A stretch of DNA of 64,000 bases from positions 911,914 through 975,913 of the forward strand of contig NZ_AWSQ01000001.1 in the NCBI RefSeq assembly GCF_000498575.2, given 5' to 3'. Below are positions 11,365-19,923 of this stretch, piece after piece; positions within the stretch are counted from its first letter, which is position 1, and each line of letters begins with the position of its first letter. Position numbers and translations under genes: made by a program. Origin of the DNA: Pseudomonas taeanensis MS-3. GTDB taxonomy: Bacteria; Pseudomonadota; Gammaproteobacteria; Pseudomonadales; Pseudomonadaceae. The notes below the pieces were generated by a model. The model ran no database searches. It saw only the letters and a list, made by a program, of their open reading frames with translations, and was not told where the DNA came from.

Positions 11365-11517
11365 TATGGCCTGCCATCCTTGGCTGCCACCCTGACGGGC
11401 CGTCGCTGCGCGATGTTAAAAATAGCTCCAGGCTATTTTTTATGGTCTGCCGTCCCTGGCGACCACCCTTCGGGCCAACGCTGCGCGTTGTTAAAAATGA
11501 TTCCCAATCATTTTTTC
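11365..11517. repeat. Two tandem ~76-bp repeats, each with its own hairpin
   Basis: Copy 1 (11365-11440) and copy 2 (11441-11517) share TATGG.CTGCC.TCC.TGG, CCACCCT, CGGGCC, CGCTGCGCG and TGTTAAAAAT, with scattered substitutions and one single-base indel. Each copy ends in an A-rich to T-rich hairpin, but the inner stem differs: AAAAATAGC/GCTATTTTT in copy 1 and AAAAATGATT/AATCATTTTT in copy 2. Both arms changed together, so pairing is kept. Copy 2 runs into the last codons of rep. Confidence 0.75.
11493..11515 (-). terminator. Hairpin terminator overlapping the rep stop codon
   Basis: Read on the minus strand, the stem AAAAATGATT, loop GGG and stem AATCATTTTT span the last lysine codons and TGA of rep and end in a T-run. 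The A/T-symmetric form could also work for transcripts from the other side. A second hairpin of the same type lies 75 bases further (11418-11440). Confidence 0.65.
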
Positions 11518-13517
11518 AGCATGGCGCGCATGTTGGCCAGCGCCGAGTTGCCGGTGGCGGCCTTTACCTCTGGGGGCGCGTCGTCCTGGCCTTCCCAGAC
11601 CAGGTCTTCGGGTGGCAATTCGTCTAGGAAGCGGCTCGGCGAGCACTCGATGATTTCACCGTATTGCTTGCGCTTGGCGGCGAAGGTCATGGTCAGGTTA
11701 CGCTTGGCTCGGGTGATGCCGACGTAGGCCAGGCGGCGTTCTTCCTCGACCGTGTCGGCCTCGATGCTGGAACGGTGCGGGAGGATTTCCTCCTCCACGC
11801 CAAGGATGTACACCGAGGGATATTCCAGGCCCTTGGAGGCGTGCAGGGTCATCATCTGCACGCCTTCGGCGCCGTCCTCTTCTTCTTGCTGGCGCTCGAG
11901 CATGTCGCGCAATACCAGCTTGCCGATGGCGTCCTCGATGGTCATGTCGCCGTCTTCGTCGCGTTCCAGGGTGTTCTTCAGGGCCTCGACGAGGAACCAG
12001 ACGTTGCCCATGCGCGCGTCGGCGACCTTGTCGCTGGAGGCGTTCTGCCGCAGCCAGCTCTCGTAGTCGATGTCCATCACCATGCTGCGCAGGGCGGCGA
12101 TCGGGTCGTTCTGTGCGCATTCCTGGCGCACCCGGTCCATCCAGCGCTTGAAGCGTTGCAGGCGTTCGGTGAAGCGTGCATCCAGGGTCTCGCCCAGGCC
12201 CAGTTCGCCGGCGGCGGCATACATGCTGATCTTGCGTTCGGTGGCGTAGTTGCCGAGCTTTTCCAGGGTGGTGGAGCCAATCTCGCGGCGCGGTACGTTG
12301 ATCACCCGCAGGAAGGCGTTGTCGTCGTCCGGGTTGACCAGCAGGCGGAAGTAACTCATCAGGTCCTTCACTTCCTGACGGGCGAAGAAACTGGTGCCGC
12401 CACTCAGGCGATAAGGAATCTGGTGGTGCTGCAGCTTCAGCTCCATCAGCTTGGCCTGGTAGTTACCGCGATAGAGGATCGCGTAGTCGCTGTAAGGCCG
12501 TTGGGTGCGCAGGTGCTCGGTGAGGATCTCCAGGGCCACCCGTTCGCATTCGGCGTCCTCGTTGCGGCAGCGAATCACGCGGATTTCGTCGCCCATGCCC
12601 ATCTCGCTCCACAGCTGCTTCTCGAAGGCGTGGGGATTGTTGGCGATGAGGATGTTGGCGCACTTCAAGATGCGGCTGGTGGAGCGATAGTTCTGCTCGA
12701 GCATCACCACCTTCAGCGAGGGGTAGTCCTCTTTCAGCAGCATCAGGTTTTCCGGACGCGCACCGCGCCAGGCGTAGATCGACTGATCGTCGTCGCCGAC
12801 CACGGTGAACTGGTTGCGCATGCCGACCAGCAGTTTCACCAGCAGGTACTGGCTGGCGTTGGTGTCCTGGTATTCGTCGACCAGCAGGTAGCGGATGCGG
12901 TTCTGCCACTTTTCCAGTATCTCGGGGTGCTCCTGGAACAGCTTCACCGGCATCAGGATCAGGTCGTCGAAGTCCACTGCGTTGTAGGCCTTCAGCGTGC
13001 GCTGGTAGTGCAGGTAGACGATGGCCGCGGTCTGTTCCTTGGGGTTGCGCGACTCACTCAGGGCCTGGTCGGGCAGGATCAGGTCGTTCTTCCAGCTGCC
13101 GATGTAGTTCTTCACTTCATCGATGCCGTCGTCGCCTGCGTACTCCTTCTGCATGATGTCGCTGAGCAGTGCCTTGATATCGCCCTCGTCGAAGATCGAG
13201 AAGCCTGGCTTGTAGCCCAGCGCCGCGTATTCCTTGCGGATGATGTTCATGCCCAGGTTGTGGAAGGTGGACACCGTCAGGCCGCGCGCCTCGGGACCTT
13301 TGAGCAGGCTGCCGACGCGCTCCTTCATCTCGCGCGCGGCCTTGTTGGTGAAGGTCATGGCAACGATGTGGCGGGCCTGGATGCCACAGTTCTGCACCAG
13401 ATGGGCGATCTTGCGCGTGATCACGCTGGTCTTGCCGGAGCCTGCGCCGGCGAGCACCAAAAGAGGGCCGCCGACGTAGTTCACGGCTTCCTGCTGCCGG
13501 GGATTGAGTCGGGACAT
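11508..13517 (-). CDS. rep: ATP-dependent DNA helicase Rep
   Basis: This is a 669-residue superfamily 1A helicase (E. coli Rep has 673). Motif I is AGAGSGKTSVITRKIAHL near the N-terminus, motif II is VDEYQDTN, motif III is VVGDDDQSIYAWRGA, motif IV is EQNYRSTSRIL, and motif VI is RLAYVGITRAKRNL, with MTLHASKGLE as motif V. It is a 3'-5' helicase that helps replication forks past protein blocks. Rep rather than UvrD is supported by length and by its position beside xpt and the EAL gene, as in other Pseudomonas. It is transcribed divergently from the first EAL gene. Confidence 0.94.
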   Translation of the reverse strand: MSRLNPRQQEAVNYVGGPLLVLAGAGSGKTSVITRKIAHLVQNCGIQARHIVAMTFTNKAAREMKERVGSLLKGPEARGLTVSTFHNLGMNIIRKEYAALGYKPGFSIFDEGDIKALLSDIMQKEYAGDDGIDEVKNYIGSWKNDLILPDQALSESRNPKEQTAAIVYLHYQRTLKAYNAVDFDDLILMPVKLFQEHPEILEKWQNRIRYLLVDEYQDTNASQYLLVKLLVGMRNQFTVVGDDDQSIYAWRGARPENLMLLKEDYPSLKVVMLEQNYRSTSRILKCANILIANNPHAFEKQLWSEMGMGDEIRVIRCRNEDAECERVALEILTEHLRTQRPYSDYAILYRGNYQAKLMELKLQHHQIPYRLSGGTSFFARQEVKDLMSYFRLLVNPDDDNAFLRVINVPRREIGSTTLEKLGNYATERKISMYAAAGELGLGETLDARFTERLQRFKRWMDRVRQECAQNDPIAALRSMVMDIDYESWLRQNASSDKVADARMGNVWFLVEALKNTLERDEDGDMTIEDAIGKLVLRDMLERQQEEEDGAEGVQMMTLHASKGLEYPSVYILGVEEEILPHRSSIEADTVEEERRLAYVGITRAKRNLTMTFAAKRKQYGEIIECSPSRFLDELPPEDLVWEGQDDAPPEVKAATGNSALANMRAMLKK

Positions 13518-13693
13518 GCTGAAATCAACTGGGGAAAAAGGCCGGAGATTCTATCAGGGTTGCGCCCAGGAACAGGACGAGCCTGCGATGATCGGCAGGT
13601 AAACGGCGCTATACAAAAAAATTCTCGTCATGTATTAGATAAGTGCGTCTATAACTTAAAGTGATTTATTAGAAGACGAGCTGTGGAGGTCGT

Positions 13694-15355
13694 GTGTTCC
13701 GCCAAACCGATTTCTCGCGATTGCTTATTCTGGCAACCGATCCAGACTGGGTGAGAGTGCTGGATAAGCTGCTGGCTGAGCAGCTGGAGCCGGTTTGGTT
13801 ATGTGTCGCCAGCAGCTGGGATGATGCCCCGCGCCAGTTTCGCGAGGAGTTGCCCGATCTGTTGTTTGCCACCCCCGAGTGCCTGCCCGAGGCCGGGCAA
13901 TGCCCGTTGTCACCGATCCTGCTGCTCGATACTGCGCCGAGCCAGTTACCGGCCAACATCGACGACTGGTTGGCGCGTGACAGTCTGAGCGCCGAGGTGC
14001 TGCAGCGTTGTCTGCATTACCGGCAGCAACTGTCGACTCAGCAGCACCTGGCGACCCAGGATTCGCTCACCGGCATCGTCAATCGCCAGGGTTTCCAGGC
14101 GCAGTTGCAACAACGCCTGCAAGTGAATCGCGGCCGCGGTCTGCTGTTGGGCTATCTGGACCTGGATAACTTCAAGCATGCCAATGACAGCCTCGGTCAT
14201 CGGGCCGGCGATGAACTGATTCAGCACGTGGTCGACCGGCTGAAGTCCGTGCTCGAACCGCAGGATTTGCTGGGCCGCATTGGCAGCGATGAATTTGCCC
14301 TGCTGCTGGATGCCAGTGCTGCGCCGACGCGGATCGAGGTCCTGCAACAGGCGCTGCTGGACTCGCTGGCCGAGCCGTACTGGATTCAGGGCGAGAGCCT
14401 GACGCTGGGCTGCAGCCTGGGCCTGGCCTACAGTCGCGCCGGAGAGGACGCCGATGCACTGTTGTGGCACGCACACGTCGCCATGCAGCAGGCCAAGAGC
14501 CGCAAAGGCTGCACCTATCACCTCTACGATCAGCGCACCTCCAGCGAGGTGCGCAGTTTGGTCGATCTGGAAGGCGAGTTGCGCCGAGCCTTGCGCCGTG
14601 ACGAGCTGGAGCTGCATTACCAGCCGCGCCTGGATCTGGCCAGTGGCGAGATCGTTGGCCTCGAAGGGCTGGTGCGCTGGCGTCATCCGGATCGGGGCCT
14701 GCTCTACCCCCTGGACTTCATCCCCCTGGCCGAGCAGTGCGGGCTGATCGTGCCTCTCGGTTACTGGGTCATCGCCCGCGCCCTGGAGGACTCGCGCTGG
14801 CTGAGCGAGCGCTGCTTGACCCTGCATATGGCGATCAATCTGTCGTTCAGTCAGTTTCAGGACAGCCAGTTGCTGCCCACGGTGCAGCGATTGATTGCCG
14901 GCTCCGGAGTCGACGCCCGCTGGTTGGAGTTCGAACTCACCGAAACCGCAGTGATGCAGCGCAGCGATTATGTGCTGGACACCATGCAGGTACTGGGCGA
15001 TCTAGGTGTGCGTTTCTCCCTGGATGACTTTGGCACCGGCTTCTCCTCCTTCGTGCATATCGCCAGCCTACCGATCGCCTTGCTCAAACTGGACAAAAGC
15101 TTCGTCTCCGGTATGCATGGGCGACCGGAGCAGTGTCGCTTGGTCAACGCCATGATCAACCTGGCGCGCAACCTGGGCCTGGAAGTGGTGGCAGAGGGCG
15201 TGGAATCACAGGCAGAGTTGGATCTGCTCGAGCAGTACGGCTGCGATCAGGTGCAGGGCTATTTGCTCAGCAAGGCATTACCGCTGGATGAGCTGGAGCG
15301 GTTTTTACTCCAGCGGCGGAACCACTCCAGCGCTCAGGTCGCGGCGTTGAGCTAG
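13694..15355 (+). CDS. GGDEF-EAL c-di-GMP phosphodiesterase, copy 1 (ProE-like)
   Basis: This 553-residue protein has three parts. Residues 1-110 resemble a receiver domain that lacks a clear phospho-acceptor pattern. A GGDEF domain (about 120-280) has its signature changed to GSDEF (197-201). An EAL domain (about 295-545) reads EGL at 324-326 and keeps the metal and catalytic set: MAINLS, ELTE, DDFGTGFSS, LDKSFV, EGVE and QGYL. It should therefore hydrolyse c-di-GMP but probably not make it. The GTG start follows GGAGG. It has the genomic position of P. aeruginosa PA5295 (ProE) beside rep. No transmembrane segment is visible. Confidence 0.85.
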   Translation: MFRQTDFSRLLILATDPDWVRVLDKLLAEQLEPVWLCVASSWDDAPRQFREELPDLLFATPECLPEAGQCPLSPILLLDTAPSQLPANIDDWLARDSLSAEVLQRCLHYRQQLSTQQHLATQDSLTGIVNRQGFQAQLQQRLQVNRGRGLLLGYLDLDNFKHANDSLGHRAGDELIQHVVDRLKSVLEPQDLLGRIGSDEFALLLDASAAPTRIEVLQQALLDSLAEPYWIQGESLTLGCSLGLAYSRAGEDADALLWHAHVAMQQAKSRKGCTYHLYDQRTSSEVRSLVDLEGELRRALRRDELELHYQPRLDLASGEIVGLEGLVRWRHPDRGLLYPLDFIPLAEQCGLIVPLGYWVIARALEDSRWLSERCLTLHMAINLSFSQFQDSQLLPTVQRLIAGSGVDARWLEFELTETAVMQRSDYVLDTMQVLGDLGVRFSLDDFGTGFSSFVHIASLPIALLKLDKSFVSGMHGRPEQCRLVNAMINLARNLGLEVVAEGVESQAELDLLEQYGCDQVQGYLLSKALPLDELERFLLQRRNHSSAQVAALS

Positions 15356-15627
15356 CTCTAAACCGGCATTAACAGGCGTACTTTTGCGCGTCCTCCCAAC
15401 GAAATCTCTTCCCCCGTATGACGTCGCTCACAGGATGCGCCGAACGCGCTGGCCAGCAGGCTCTGCACTTGCTTAATTGGGCGACGCTGTGGGCTCAGGT
15501 CGCGATGTGTCGCGAATGACGCGTGCAGTCGTTAGCCAGAGAACCCGCGCGGGCCTGCGCGGGTAGACGCAAAGCGTCCCCAGGGGCTCGCCCTGTGCTG
15601 CAATCAAGGAGCTGGCGAATATTCACC

Positions 15628-17325
15628 ATGACCACGGGAGGTCGCTTGCCAGCGCCGCTAAAACCTTTGCGCCTGTTGCTGCTGGCCGACGATCCGGCTT
15701 GGCTGGAGCTGTTGCGACAGTATTTGGCGATTCTGGGAGGTGCCTTGTCGCTGATCAGCGCACCTTCCTGGGCAGCCGCCAGCAGCCTGTACGATGATTC
15801 CCACGCGGTGCTGTTGCTGAGCACCCCGGAACGCCTGCCGGCGCCCGGCAGTTGCGTCTTGCCGACCGTACTGCTGCTGGAGCAGGAGCCCAGCGAGCCG
15901 CCGCTCGGGGTCAGCGATTGGCTGGTGCGCGATCAGTTGTCCGTGGATGTACTGCGGCGTTGCCTGCGCTATGTGCGCGAGCAGGGCCGGCTGAAAGAGA
16001 CCCTGCGCTGTCTGGCGGAGCAGGACGTGCTAACCGGTATCGCCAACCGTCAGGGCTTCCAGACCCTGCTGGCTGCGCGCCTGGCCGAGTGCGGGGGGGC
16101 GGGCCTGACTCTTGGCCACCTTGATCTGGACAATTTCCGGCATGCCAACGATGCCCTCGGCTACCAGGCCGGCGACCGCCTGATTCTGCAGGTGGTGGCG
16201 AGACTCAAGGCGCTGTTGCAGGACGGCGACCTGCTCGCTCGCCTGGGCAGTGACGAGTTCGCCCTGCTGCTGGACACCCGTCAGGTACCACGGCGCGCCG
16301 AGCAACTGGCCGAGCGTATCGGCGAAGTACTCGGCGAACCCTATTGGGTCGATGGCGAGAGCCTGCTGCTCGGCTGCAGCCTGGGCCTGGCCCATGCGTG
16401 CGAGGATGTTGGCGCCGATCCGCTGATGTGGCACGCGCATACCGCCATGCTGCAGGCCAAGAGTCAGCAGGGCTGCAGCTTCCATGTCTACGACGAGCGG
16501 CTCAGTCGCAGCGAACGCAGCCAGGCCGAGTTGCAGGGCGAATTGCGTCGGGCACTGCGCCGCGATGAGCTGGAATTGCACTATCAGCCCAGGCTGTGCC
16601 TGCAAAGTGGCCGCATCGTTGGCCTGGAAGCCCTGGTGCGTTGGCGTCATGGCGAGCGTGGGTTGTTGGCGCCGAGCGCGTTCGTGCCTCTGGCCGAAGA
16701 GAGCGGGCTGATTGTGCCGCTCGGCTACTGGGTCATGTCCCGTGCCCTGCGCGATATGCAGTGGTTGCGGGGACGCGGTCTGCCGGCGTTGCATATGGCG
16801 GTCAATTTGTCATTCCGCCAGTTTCAGGACAGCCAGTTGTTGCCGACGCTCAGCCGCCTGATCGAAGAACGCGGAGTCGATGCCCGGTGGTTGGAGTTCG
16901 AGTTGACCGAAACGGCGGTGATGCGTCGCAGCGATCAGGTACGCCAGACCATGCTGGCGCTCGGTCGCCTCGGGGTGCGTTTCTCCCTGGACGACTTCGG
17001 TACCGGGTTTTCTTCCTTCGTGCACCTGAACAATCTGCCGATCGCCCTGCTGAAGATCGACAAGAGCTTCGTCGGCGGTATGGGTGAGCACCCGGAGGAC
17101 TGTCAGCTGGTCCGAGCGATGATCAACCTGGCACACAACCTCGATCTGCAGGTGGTCGCCGAGGGCGTGGAAAGCGCCGAGCAGTTGGCCTTGTTACGTC
17201 AGTTCGGCTGCGATCAGGTGCAAGGTTTCCTGATCAGCAAGGCGTTGCCGCGCGATGAGTTAGCGGCGTTTTTGCACGTGGGCATGGCGCAGTCATCGCT
17301 CGGCCTGCCCAGCCCGCTGGGCTAG
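15628..17325 (+). CDS. GGDEF-EAL c-di-GMP phosphodiesterase, copy 2 (paralogue)
   Basis: This 565-residue protein has the same three-part layout as the gene before it and is clearly its paralogue along the whole length. The GGDEF signature is again GSDEF (RLGSDEFALLLD), while the EAL motif is intact (VGLEALVRW), with NLSFRQFQDSQLLPT, ELTETAVM, DDFGTGFSSFVH, KIDKSFV and EGVE present. A phosphodiesterase is expected, with a non-cyclase GGDEF domain. The ATG at 15628 is the first good start before the receiver-like domain, but its AAGGAG is rather far (about 16 bases), so the start is uncertain. The 272-base gap before it (15356-15627) contains a GC-rich hairpin near 15542-15565 and nothing else I recognise. 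Confidence 0.85.
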   Translation: MTTGGRLPAPLKPLRLLLLADDPAWLELLRQYLAILGGALSLISAPSWAAASSLYDDSHAVLLLSTPERLPAPGSCVLPTVLLLEQEPSEPPLGVSDWLVRDQLSVDVLRRCLRYVREQGRLKETLRCLAEQDVLTGIANRQGFQTLLAARLAECGGAGLTLGHLDLDNFRHANDALGYQAGDRLILQVVARLKALLQDGDLLARLGSDEFALLLDTRQVPRRAEQLAERIGEVLGEPYWVDGESLLLGCSLGLAHACEDVGADPLMWHAHTAMLQAKSQQGCSFHVYDERLSRSERSQAELQGELRRALRRDELELHYQPRLCLQSGRIVGLEALVRWRHGERGLLAPSAFVPLAEESGLIVPLGYWVMSRALRDMQWLRGRGLPALHMAVNLSFRQFQDSQLLPTLSRLIEERGVDARWLEFELTETAVMRRSDQVRQTMLALGRLGVRFSLDDFGTGFSSFVHLNNLPIALLKIDKSFVGGMGEHPEDCQLVRAMINLAHNLDLQVVAEGVESAEQLALLRQFGCDQVQGFLISKALPRDELAAFLHVGMAQSSLGLPSPLG

Positions 17326-17468
17326 GCGCCTACGCTTGACCCGAGCAAACAATAGGCCTGAAACACCGTAACCAGTATTCGCGTCAGACGGCGCTGGCGC
17401 TGTGCTGGGTTACGCGGCATTCGCAATGCCTCTGGTCCACGCTTCAGGGAATGGGCCGCTAACCCAGG

Positions 17469-18854
17469 CTACGTCAGGCAGGCCTGCTCCTGCGGCTGCG
17501 GCGTGTGTAGCAGGCGTGCGCTCTTCCATTCGAAGCACAGGGTTAGGCCGATGGCCGCGCAGGCCAGGCCGCCAGCCAGGCCCCACCACACGCCTGTGGC
17601 TCCCCAGCCCAGCGGGAAGGCCAGCACCCAGGCCAGCGGCGCACCGATCGTCCAGTAGCAGCCGAGGCCGACGTAGAAGGTGGTCTTGGCGTCCTTCAGG
17701 CCACGAATCGCGCCCATGGCGATGGTCTGGATGCCGTCGAAGAGTTCGAACCAGGCGGCAATCGCCAACAGGCTGACGGCCAGGGCGACGACCTCGCGAT
17801 AAGCCGGGTCGAAACGGTCGAGAAACAGCCCGACCACCCACTCTGGCAGTAGCCAGAACAGCGTGGCGAAGCCGAGCATGCAGGCGGCGCCCATGCCGAT
17901 GCCCAGGCGCCCGGCGCGGCGCGCTTCGAGCAGGCGTCCGGCGCCGAAGTGCTGACCGATGCGAAAGGTCACCGCGTAGGACATGCCCACCGGCACCATA
18001 AAGGCCACGTATACCGACTGGATGGCGATCTGATGCGCCGCCAGCTGGGTGCTGCCGAGCGCTCCCATGCTCAGGGCGGCGAAGGCGAACAGGCCGGATT
18101 CCACCGCATAGGTGCCGCCAATCGGGAGGCCCAGGCGCAGCAACTCGTTCAGCTCGGCCCAGGCCGGGCGCAGCAGGCCGCGTTGCAACGGGTAGGCGGC
18201 GTAACTGGGGTGGCGCATGACATGCCAGGCCAGCAGCAGGGCCATCGCGTTCATCACCAGGGCGGTGACCAGACCGATCCCGGCCAGACCTAGCGCCGGC
18301 AGGCCGAACCAGCCTTTGATCAGCGCATAGTTGAGAACGAAATTGGCCAGCGCCCCGCCGATGCTGATGGCCATCACCGGGCCGGGCCGGCCGATCGCAC
18401 TGGTGAAACCGCGCAATGCCATGAAACTCATGTAGCCGGGCAGGGCAAACAGCAGGGTGGAGAGAAATGGCATGGCGCGTTCGACGTTCGCCGGGCTCTG
18501 GCCAAGCTGCTTCAATGCCGGCTCCAGGTTCCACAGGATCAGGCCGGCGCTCAGGGCCAGGCCCCAGCCCAGCCAGAGGCCGTTCTGGGTCAGGCGGGTA
18601 ACCCCGGCGCTATCGCCAGCGCCGTGCCGAATCGCCACCAGATTGCCGACCGCGGCGATGACCCCGACGCAGAAGATCGAGACGAAGGAGTAGCTCGCCG
18701 CGCCCAGTCCGCCGCCGGCCAGTTCCTCGGGGCCGAGCAGGCCCATCATCACGGTGTCGGTGAAGACCATGAGCACGTGCGCCAGTTGAGCGGCGATCAG
18801 CGGGCCGGCCAGACGCAGGATGGCGTTGAATTCGTCGCGAAGGGTAGCGTTCAT
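17469..18854 (-). CDS. MATE-family multidrug efflux pump (NorM type)
   Basis: The protein of 461 residues has twelve hydrophobic segments spread evenly and MATE features near the N-terminus (LAGPLIAAQLAHVLMVFTDTVMMGLLG) and in the second half (LPIGGTYAVESGLFAFAALSMGALG). NorM-type pumps export cationic drugs and dyes from the cytoplasm using Na+ or H+. Its place between the EAL gene and a divergent LysR gene matches the MATE gene next to PA5295 in P. aeruginosa. The substrate is not predictable. The 138-base gap to the LysR gene likely holds promoters for both. Confidence 0.88.
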   Translation of the reverse strand: MNATLRDEFNAILRLAGPLIAAQLAHVLMVFTDTVMMGLLGPEELAGGGLGAASYSFVSIFCVGVIAAVGNLVAIRHGAGDSAGVTRLTQNGLWLGWGLALSAGLILWNLEPALKQLGQSPANVERAMPFLSTLLFALPGYMSFMALRGFTSAIGRPGPVMAISIGGALANFVLNYALIKGWFGLPALGLAGIGLVTALVMNAMALLLAWHVMRHPSYAAYPLQRGLLRPAWAELNELLRLGLPIGGTYAVESGLFAFAALSMGALGSTQLAAHQIAIQSVYVAFMVPVGMSYAVTFRIGQHFGAGRLLEARRAGRLGIGMGAACMLGFATLFWLLPEWVVGLFLDRFDPAYREVVALAVSLLAIAAWFELFDGIQTIAMGAIRGLKDAKTTFYVGLGCYWTIGAPLAWVLAFPLGWGATGVWWGLAGGLACAAIGLTLCFEWKSARLLHTPQPQEQACLT

Positions 18855-18992
18855 GATGAGTCTGACTCAGTTATGCGGCATGCCTGATGTTTTTCATGGC
18901 ATGGAAGTAGCGCTATTGTTCGGAGTTCGTGGGCTCCGCACAAAGGGAAAAAAACGATGCCAAGCGTGATTAATACTCATGGATAAAGCTCA

Positions 18993-19913
18993 ATGAACCG
19001 CCAGTTGCCACCGCTCTATGCCCTGCGCGCCTTCGAAGCCGCCGCGCGGCATTGTTCGTTCACCCGCGCGGCAGACGAGTTGTCGATCACCCAGAGCGCT
19101 GTAAGCCGGCATGTGCGTACTCTGGAGGAGCACTTCGCCTGTCGCCTGTTCGAGCGGCGCGGGCGTACCCTGCAGCTGACCGAGTCCGCGCGCATGCTGC
19201 TGCCCGGCTTGCGCGATGGCTTCGATGCCTTGGCGCGCGCCTGCGGCAGCTTGCAGGCCGAGGATGCGACGCTACGGCTGAAGGCGCCTTCGACCCTGAC
19301 CATGCGTTGGCTATTGGCGCGGCTGTCGCGCTTTCGCCTGCAATACAGCGACATCGAAGTGCAACTGACCAGTGCCTGGATGGACGTGGACAAGGTGGAC
19401 TTTCTGCATGAGCCATTCGATTGTGCGGTGTTGCTCGGCAGCGGCGATTTCCCCGAAGACTGGGAGAGTGTCGAACTGTTTGGCGAATGGCTGATTCCGG
19501 TCTGCGCGCCCGAGGCGGTCGACGCTGGGCCGTGGGATGTGCCGCGGCTGCAGGGCGCAGAATTGCTGCATCCGACCCCGGATCGGCGCGATTGGCGGCA
19601 GTGGCTGCAGGCCATGGATCTGCTTGAGCAGGTGCCGCTCAAGGGCGGTCAGGTGTTCGACACCCTGGAGTTGGGCATGATCGCCGCCGCGCGCGGTTAC
19701 GGCGTGTCGATCGGCGATCTGGTGATGGTCGCCGAGGATGTCGAGCAGGGTCGCCTTGGTCTGCCCTGGCCCACGGCCGTGCCCAGCGGCAGCAGCTATT
19801 ATCTGGTCTGGCCCAAGGCGCGGCGTGGTCAGGAGCGCTTTCGGCGGTTGCGCGATTTCCTGTTGGCGGAAGTGGCGGCGATGCGCTTGCCGCACGTCGC
19901 GCGCATCGCTTGA
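18993..19913 (+). CDS. LysR-family transcriptional regulator (GcvA-like)
   Basis: The protein of 306 residues has an N-terminal LysR winged helix (MNRQLPPLYALRAFEAAARHCSF.RAADELSITQSAVSRHVRTLE) and a PBP2-type effector domain. The opening LPPLYALRAFEAAARH is typical of the GcvA/AmpR branch. The effector is unknown. It is divergent from the MATE pump gene, the usual arrangement for a LysR regulator and its target, so control of the pump is a reasonable guess only. Its end is eleven bases from the convergent comM stop. Confidence 0.85.
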   Translation: MNRQLPPLYALRAFEAAARHCSFTRAADELSITQSAVSRHVRTLEEHFACRLFERRGRTLQLTESARMLLPGLRDGFDALARACGSLQAEDATLRLKAPSTLTMRWLLARLSRFRLQYSDIEVQLTSAWMDVDKVDFLHEPFDCAVLLGSGDFPEDWESVELFGEWLIPVCAPEAVDAGPWDVPRLQGAELLHPTPDRRDWRQWLQAMDLLEQVPLKGGQVFDTLELGMIAAARGYGVSIGDLVMVAEDVEQGRLGLPWPTAVPSGSSYYLVWPKARRGQERFRRLRDFLLAEVAAMRLPHVARIA

Positions 19914-19923
19914 ACGGGATGTC

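Noticed and set aside
11664..13664. Open frame of 666 codons opposite rep
   Set aside because: It mirrors rep on the other strand, is low in family-like motifs and rich in Val/Ala/Gly/His/Gln as expected for the antisense of a GC-rich gene.
14660..14680. EGL in copy 1 of the GGDEF-EAL pair as a sign of lost activity
   Set aside because: The first glutamate, which binds metal, is kept, as are the other catalytic motifs, so loss of activity does not follow.
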